Shown here piece by piece: positions 61,077 to 64,000 of a stretch of 64,000 nt of DNA; within the stretch, counting starts at the first letter, position 1, and each line of letters begins with the position of its first letter. Position numbers and translations under genes: made by a program. The stretch is from Promicromonospora thailandica. GTDB taxonomy: Bacteria > Actinomycetota > Actinomycetes > Actinomycetales > Cellulomonadaceae. Under the pieces are notes generated by a model. It was not told the origin of the DNA, did no database searches, and saw nothing but the letters and a program-made list of their open reading frames with translations. The stretch lies in the NCBI RefSeq assembly GCF_024171955.1, contig NZ_JAMTCS010000014.1, positions 62,001 to 126,000 of the forward strand. The letters run 5' to 3'.

Positions 61077-62963
61077 TCAGTCCCGGGCGGCCGTGCGGGC
61101 GCCGGCGACGGCGGCCGCGACGACCACGACGACGCAGGCGACGGCGATCCCGGTGAGCGGCAGCCACGGGATCGTCAGGGGTGCGTCGGGGACCTCGCGC
61201 ACCACCGCCTGGCGCACCAGCCACCCCACGTAGGCGGTGATCGCGCCGCCCACGAGCAGCGCCGCGGCGCCGGTGAAGCCGGTCTCCCAGACGGCCGCGC
61301 GGCGCACCTGCGCGGGTGTGGCGCCGAGGAGGCGTGCGGTCCGCAGCTGGCGCCGGCGCTGCGTGGAGCCGATCAGGACCGCGTTCACGGCGCCGATCGC
61401 CGCGTAGCCGCCCGCGGGCCCGAGCATCACCCACAGCACGAGCGTGTTCATCTGCCGGTCCTCGTCGGCCACCCGGCGCACCCACGCGTCGGCGGTCTCC
61501 ACCTCGGCGCCCGTCCCGCGGAGCGCGGTGGTCACGGCGGTGACGTCCGCGTCGTCGTCGGGCACCACGAACACGGTGCCCGTGGGGCGCGCCGCCGCGG
61601 CGGCGCCGGGCAGGTCGTCGGGGACCAGCACGTCGGCCCACAGGTCGGGCGCGTCGGGGACGACGGCGGCGATGGTCACCTTGGTGCTCGTGCCGCCGAG
61701 GTGCAGCGTCCGGGTGTCGCCGACCCGCGCGCCGACGTCCGACACGAAGGCCTCGGTCACCGCCACGGCCGGGCCGCGCAGGTCGTCGAGCGAGCCCCGC
61801 AGGGCCCGGAGGCTGCGTGTGCCGGTGACGGTGGCGACGTCGACCACCTCCGCCTCGACGCGTCCGCTGCGCCCGAGCTGCGCGGGCACGGCGCGCCGTG
61901 CGTCGGCGGTGGCCACGCCGGGGACGTCGGCCGCACGGGCCGCACCGGCGGCCCGTGCGGCGCCCGGGCCGGACGGCACCTGCGCCACGAGCGGTGCCGT
62001 CAGCGCCGCCCGGTCGGCGCCCTCCGTCCAGTCCGCGGTGGCGCCCACCGCCAGGAGCATGGACCCCGCGAGGGCCGAGATCGCCACGACGGGCGCGGCC
62101 ACCGCGGTGGTCATCCGTACCGACGTGCGGACGTGGTCGCGGGCGAGCCGTGCCGCGGGGTCCCGCTCCGCGACGCCGCGCCCGACCAGCCCGGCGAGGG
62201 CCGGGTAGACCAGCCCGCCCACGGCGTTGAGGCCGATCACGGCGAGGACGGGCAGCAGCATCCCCGTCAGCAGGGCGGAGAGCAGCGTCATCTGGGTGGC
62301 GCTCACCGCCGAGCCGACCAGAGCCGCGAGCGCGGTGAGCGCCACGAGCGCCTGGACCACGCCCGGGCGGCGCCGTTCCAGCACCGCGGCACGGAAGGCC
62401 TCGGCGGGCTGGGTGCGGCCGGCCCGGCCGCCAGCCCGCCATGCGCCGAGCAGCGCGACGCCGCCGCCGAGGGACCCGGCGACTGCCCAGGCCGCCTCCG
62501 GCCCGGGCACGGTCAGCACGACGGGTGCCAGCCCGATGCCGTGCAGCACGGCGAACGCCACGGGTGTGAGGACCGTGGCCAGGGCCATGCCGCTGACGGT
62601 GCCGGCCACGGCGACGACGGCCGCCTCGCCGAGCAGGAGCATCCGTACCTGCCACGGCGTGGCGCCGATCAGGCGCAGGAGGCCGAGCTCGCGGCGGCGC
62701 GTCGCCACGACGAACCCGAACGTGCCGGCCACCACGAACATCGCCATGAACAGGGAGATGCCCGCCACGAACCCGAAGATCGAGCCCAGGTCGTCCACCT
62801 GGGCGCGGACCTGGGCGGTGACCCCGTCGGCGGTCGCGTCGAGCGCCCCCAGCAGGTTCACGGCCAGGCCGATGAGGGCCGTGCCGCCCGCCAGGGCCAC
62901 CACGGCGCCGGCGTACGCCCGCCACGAGTCGCGGAACGTCTTGAGGCTGTGCGTGAGGATCAT
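61077..62963 (-). CDS. FtsX-like (MacB-type) ABC transporter permease
   Basis: About 628 aa. Two FtsX-type units: membrane helices near 20, 55-80, 105-130 and 160 with ATRRRELGLLRLIGATPWQV, then a second set at the C-terminus with GSTQRRRQLRTARLLGATPAQV, and a large extracytoplasmic domain (about 310-500) between them. Such permeases work mechanically with the ATPase, often in antimicrobial-peptide resistance or lipoprotein handling. ATG 62963 overlaps the ATPase stop (ATGA). Confidence 0.93.
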   Translation of the reverse strand: MILTHSLKTFRDSWRAYAGAVVALAGGTALIGLAVNLLGALDATADGVTAQVRAQVDDLGSIFGFVAGISLFMAMFVVAGTFGFVVATRRRELGLLRLIGATPWQVRMLLLGEAAVVAVAGTVSGMALATVLTPVAFAVLHGIGLAPVVLTVPGPEAAWAVAGSLGGGVALLGAWRAGGRAGRTQPAEAFRAAVLERRRPGVVQALVALTALAALVGSAVSATQMTLLSALLTGMLLPVLAVIGLNAVGGLVYPALAGLVGRGVAERDPAARLARDHVRTSVRMTTAVAAPVVAISALAGSMLLAVGATADWTEGADRAALTAPLVAQVPSGPGAARAAGAARAADVPGVATADARRAVPAQLGRSGRVEAEVVDVATVTGTRSLRALRGSLDDLRGPAVAVTEAFVSDVGARVGDTRTLHLGGTSTKVTIAAVVPDAPDLWADVLVPDDLPGAAAAARPTGTVFVVPDDDADVTAVTTALRGTGAEVETADAWVRRVADEDRQMNTLVLWVMLGPAGGYAAIGAVNAVLIGSTQRRRQLRTARLLGATPAQVRRAAVWETGFTGAAALLVGGAITAYVGWLVRQAVVREVPDAPLTIPWLPLTGIAVACVVVVVAAAVAGARTAARD

Positions 62964-63700
62964 CGTTCGAGCTCCGTCATCCGTGCCGCGATCTGCGTGG
63001 CGTCACCGTGGCGCATCTGCCCCACCACGAGACCGTCGGCGAGGAACAGCACCGCATCGGCGTACGAGGCCGCCAGCGGGTCGTGGGTGACCATGACCAC
63101 GGTCTGGCCGCCGTCCGCCAGGTTCCGCAGCAGCGCGAGCACGTCGCGCCCCGTGGACCGGTCCAGCGCGCCCGTGGGCTCGTCGGCGAACAGGACGGCG
63201 GGACGGGTGTGCAGGGCCCGGGCGATCGCGACCCGCTGCTGCTGCCCGCCGGACATCTCCGGCGGTCGGCGCCGGGCCAGGTCGCGCAGTCCCACCCGGT
63301 CCAGGGCGTCGTGCACCGCCGCGCGGTGCACCCGCTGCCCGGCGAGCCGGGCGGGCAGCGCCACGTTGTCGAACGCGGTCAGGGCGTCCAGCAGGTTGTA
63401 CTGCTGGAACACGAAGCCCATGGTCGTGCGGCGCAGCTTCGTCAGCCGGGTCCGGTCGAGGCGTCCGAGCGGTGTGCCGGCGATCGTCACCCCGCCGCCG
63501 TCCGGCCGGTCCAGACCGGCCGCGATCTGCATCAAGGTGGACTTGCCCGAGCCGGACGGGCCCATGACGGCCGTGAACGTGCCGGCCGGGAACACGTGGG
63601 TGACGCCCCGCAGGGCGTCGACGGTCCCTGAGCGGGACCGGTAGGTGCGGGTGATGCCGTCGAGCACGACGGCCGGCTCGGTGGCTGTGCTGGTGGTCAT
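62960..63700 (-). CDS. ABC transporter ATP-binding protein (MacB/LolD type)
   Basis: About 246 aa. Walker [20 protein letters not shown]-loop GFVFQQYNLLDALTAFDNV, signature MSGGQQQRVAIARAL, Walker B AVLFADEPTGALD, H-loop VMVTHDPLAASYAD. LolD/MacB subgroup by the FQQYNLL loop. ATG 63700 gives the normal start; the frame opens earlier. Divergent from a sensor kinase gene, the usual layout of kinase-regulated FtsX transporters in actinobacteria. Confidence 0.94.
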   Translation of the reverse strand: MTTSTATEPAVVLDGITRTYRSRSGTVDALRGVTHVFPAGTFTAVMGPSGSGKSTLMQIAAGLDRPDGGGVTIAGTPLGRLDRTRLTKLRRTTMGFVFQQYNLLDALTAFDNVALPARLAGQRVHRAAVHDALDRVGLRDLARRRPPEMSGGQQQRVAIARALHTRPAVLFADEPTGALDRSTGRDVLALLRNLADGGQTVVMVTHDPLAASYADAVLFLADGLVVGQMRHGDATQIAARMTELER

Positions 63701-63753
63701 GCCCCCAGCGAACCGCTCGGGGGAGCGCGGGACACGGGCCCGCACGCCACACC

Positions 63754-63775
63754 GGGGTAGCGCGTGCGCTACCCC
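63754..63775. promoter_or_regulatory. 22-bp perfect palindrome in the divergent ABC / kinase promoter region
   Basis: GGGGTAGCGC (63754-63763), GT, GCGCTACCCC (63766-63775). It lies between the two divergent start codons and overlaps the expected -35 of the kinase promoter. Candidate binding site for the cognate response regulator. Confidence 0.8.
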
Positions 63776-63806
63776 ACGGCGGGGCGCGGGCGCCTAGTGT
63801 CGTCCC

Positions 63807-64000
63807 GTGACCTCACCGCCCGACGTGTGGGCCGCCCTGCGCGGGCGCCCCTGGCGCTTCCTCTGCTCGTCCTGGCCGTGGCGGGCGCTCGCCTACCTGG
63901 CCGGCACGGTGCCCGTGGCACTGGTCGTCGCGGTGGCGCTCTTCGTCACGGTGGGCGTCGGTGTGCTGACCGCTGTGCTCGTGGTCGGTCTGCTCGTGCT
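63807..64000 (+). CDS. Sensor histidine kinase, N-terminal part (cut by window edge)
   Basis: Only the first 64 codons are present. They encode RPWRFLCSSWPWRALAYLAG, then hydrophobic segments (VALVVAVALFVTVGVGVLTA), matching the N-terminal membrane sensor domain of NarL/DesK-type actinobacterial histidine kinases. The kinase core is outside the window, so the call rests on this start and on the divergent FtsX transporter. TAGTGT (63795-63800), 6 nt, GTG 63807: leaderless pattern. Confidence 0.7.
   Translation, partial: MTSPPDVWAALRGRPWRFLCSSWPWRALAYLAGTVPVALVVAVALFVTVGVGVLTAVLVVGLLV

Overview
The window is chromosomal DNA of a very GC-rich actinobacterium. An RbpA gene, mycothiol-era housekeeping synteny (rapZ-yvcK-whiA-gap-pgk-tpiA-secG; tkt-tal-zwf-opcA-pgl; xerD-parA-scpA-scpB-rluB-cmk) and many GTG starts point to the order Micrococcales, probably near Cellulomonadaceae/Promicromonosporaceae. 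The family-level placement is inference; no rRNA or tRNA gene is visible.

Layout. 1-2746 polA; 2793-4330 a DUF559/AbiEi-type gene bracketed by two clusters of AGATCT-centred inverted repeats; 4344-5162 a SAM methyltransferase; 5379-10934 an oligopeptide ABC importer (binding protein, two permeases, fused double ATPase); 11119-12591 rpsA with its own promoter and terminator; 12785-18965 an accessory block (NTPase-TPR protein, ABC exporter, an unusual cytochrome P450); 19067-25838 terC, coaE, pcp, uvrB, a VOC protein and a second terC behind a probable manganese riboswitch; 25936-31712 a hotdog-like protein, a YciI protein, sthA and a second NTPase-TPR paralogue; 31818-37383 uvrA (with a LexA box), osmC, uvrC; 37402-42151 rapZ-yvcK, a DUF1684/FMN-reductase pair, whiA; 42500-46524 gap-pgk-tpiA, secG, rbpA; 46640-53214 (minus) the pentose-phosphate operon tkt-tal-zwf-opcA-pgl; 53571-61063 ctaB, a CitE-like lyase, xerD, parA, scpAB, rluB, cmk; 61077-63700 (minus) a MacB-type ABC transporter divergent from a truncated sensor kinase at the right edge.

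How the genes work together. Three themes dominate: nucleotide excision repair and gap filling (uvrA, uvrB, uvrC, polA), central carbon flow (lower glycolysis plus oxidative and non-oxidative pentose phosphate, with sthA balancing NADPH), and chromosome segregation (xerD, parA, scpA, scpB).

Cross-cutting signals. About 18 genes carry a hexamer of the form NANNNT exactly 6-7 nt before the start codon, the hallmark of leaderless transcription, and this includes polA, uvrA, uvrB, uvrC and xerD. Several genes end in short tandem repeats (11-17 bp) that contain or abut the stop codon. The least explained items are the AGATCT repeat clusters around the DUF559 gene, the NTPase-TPR paralogue pair, and the P450 that lacks the ExxR arginine.
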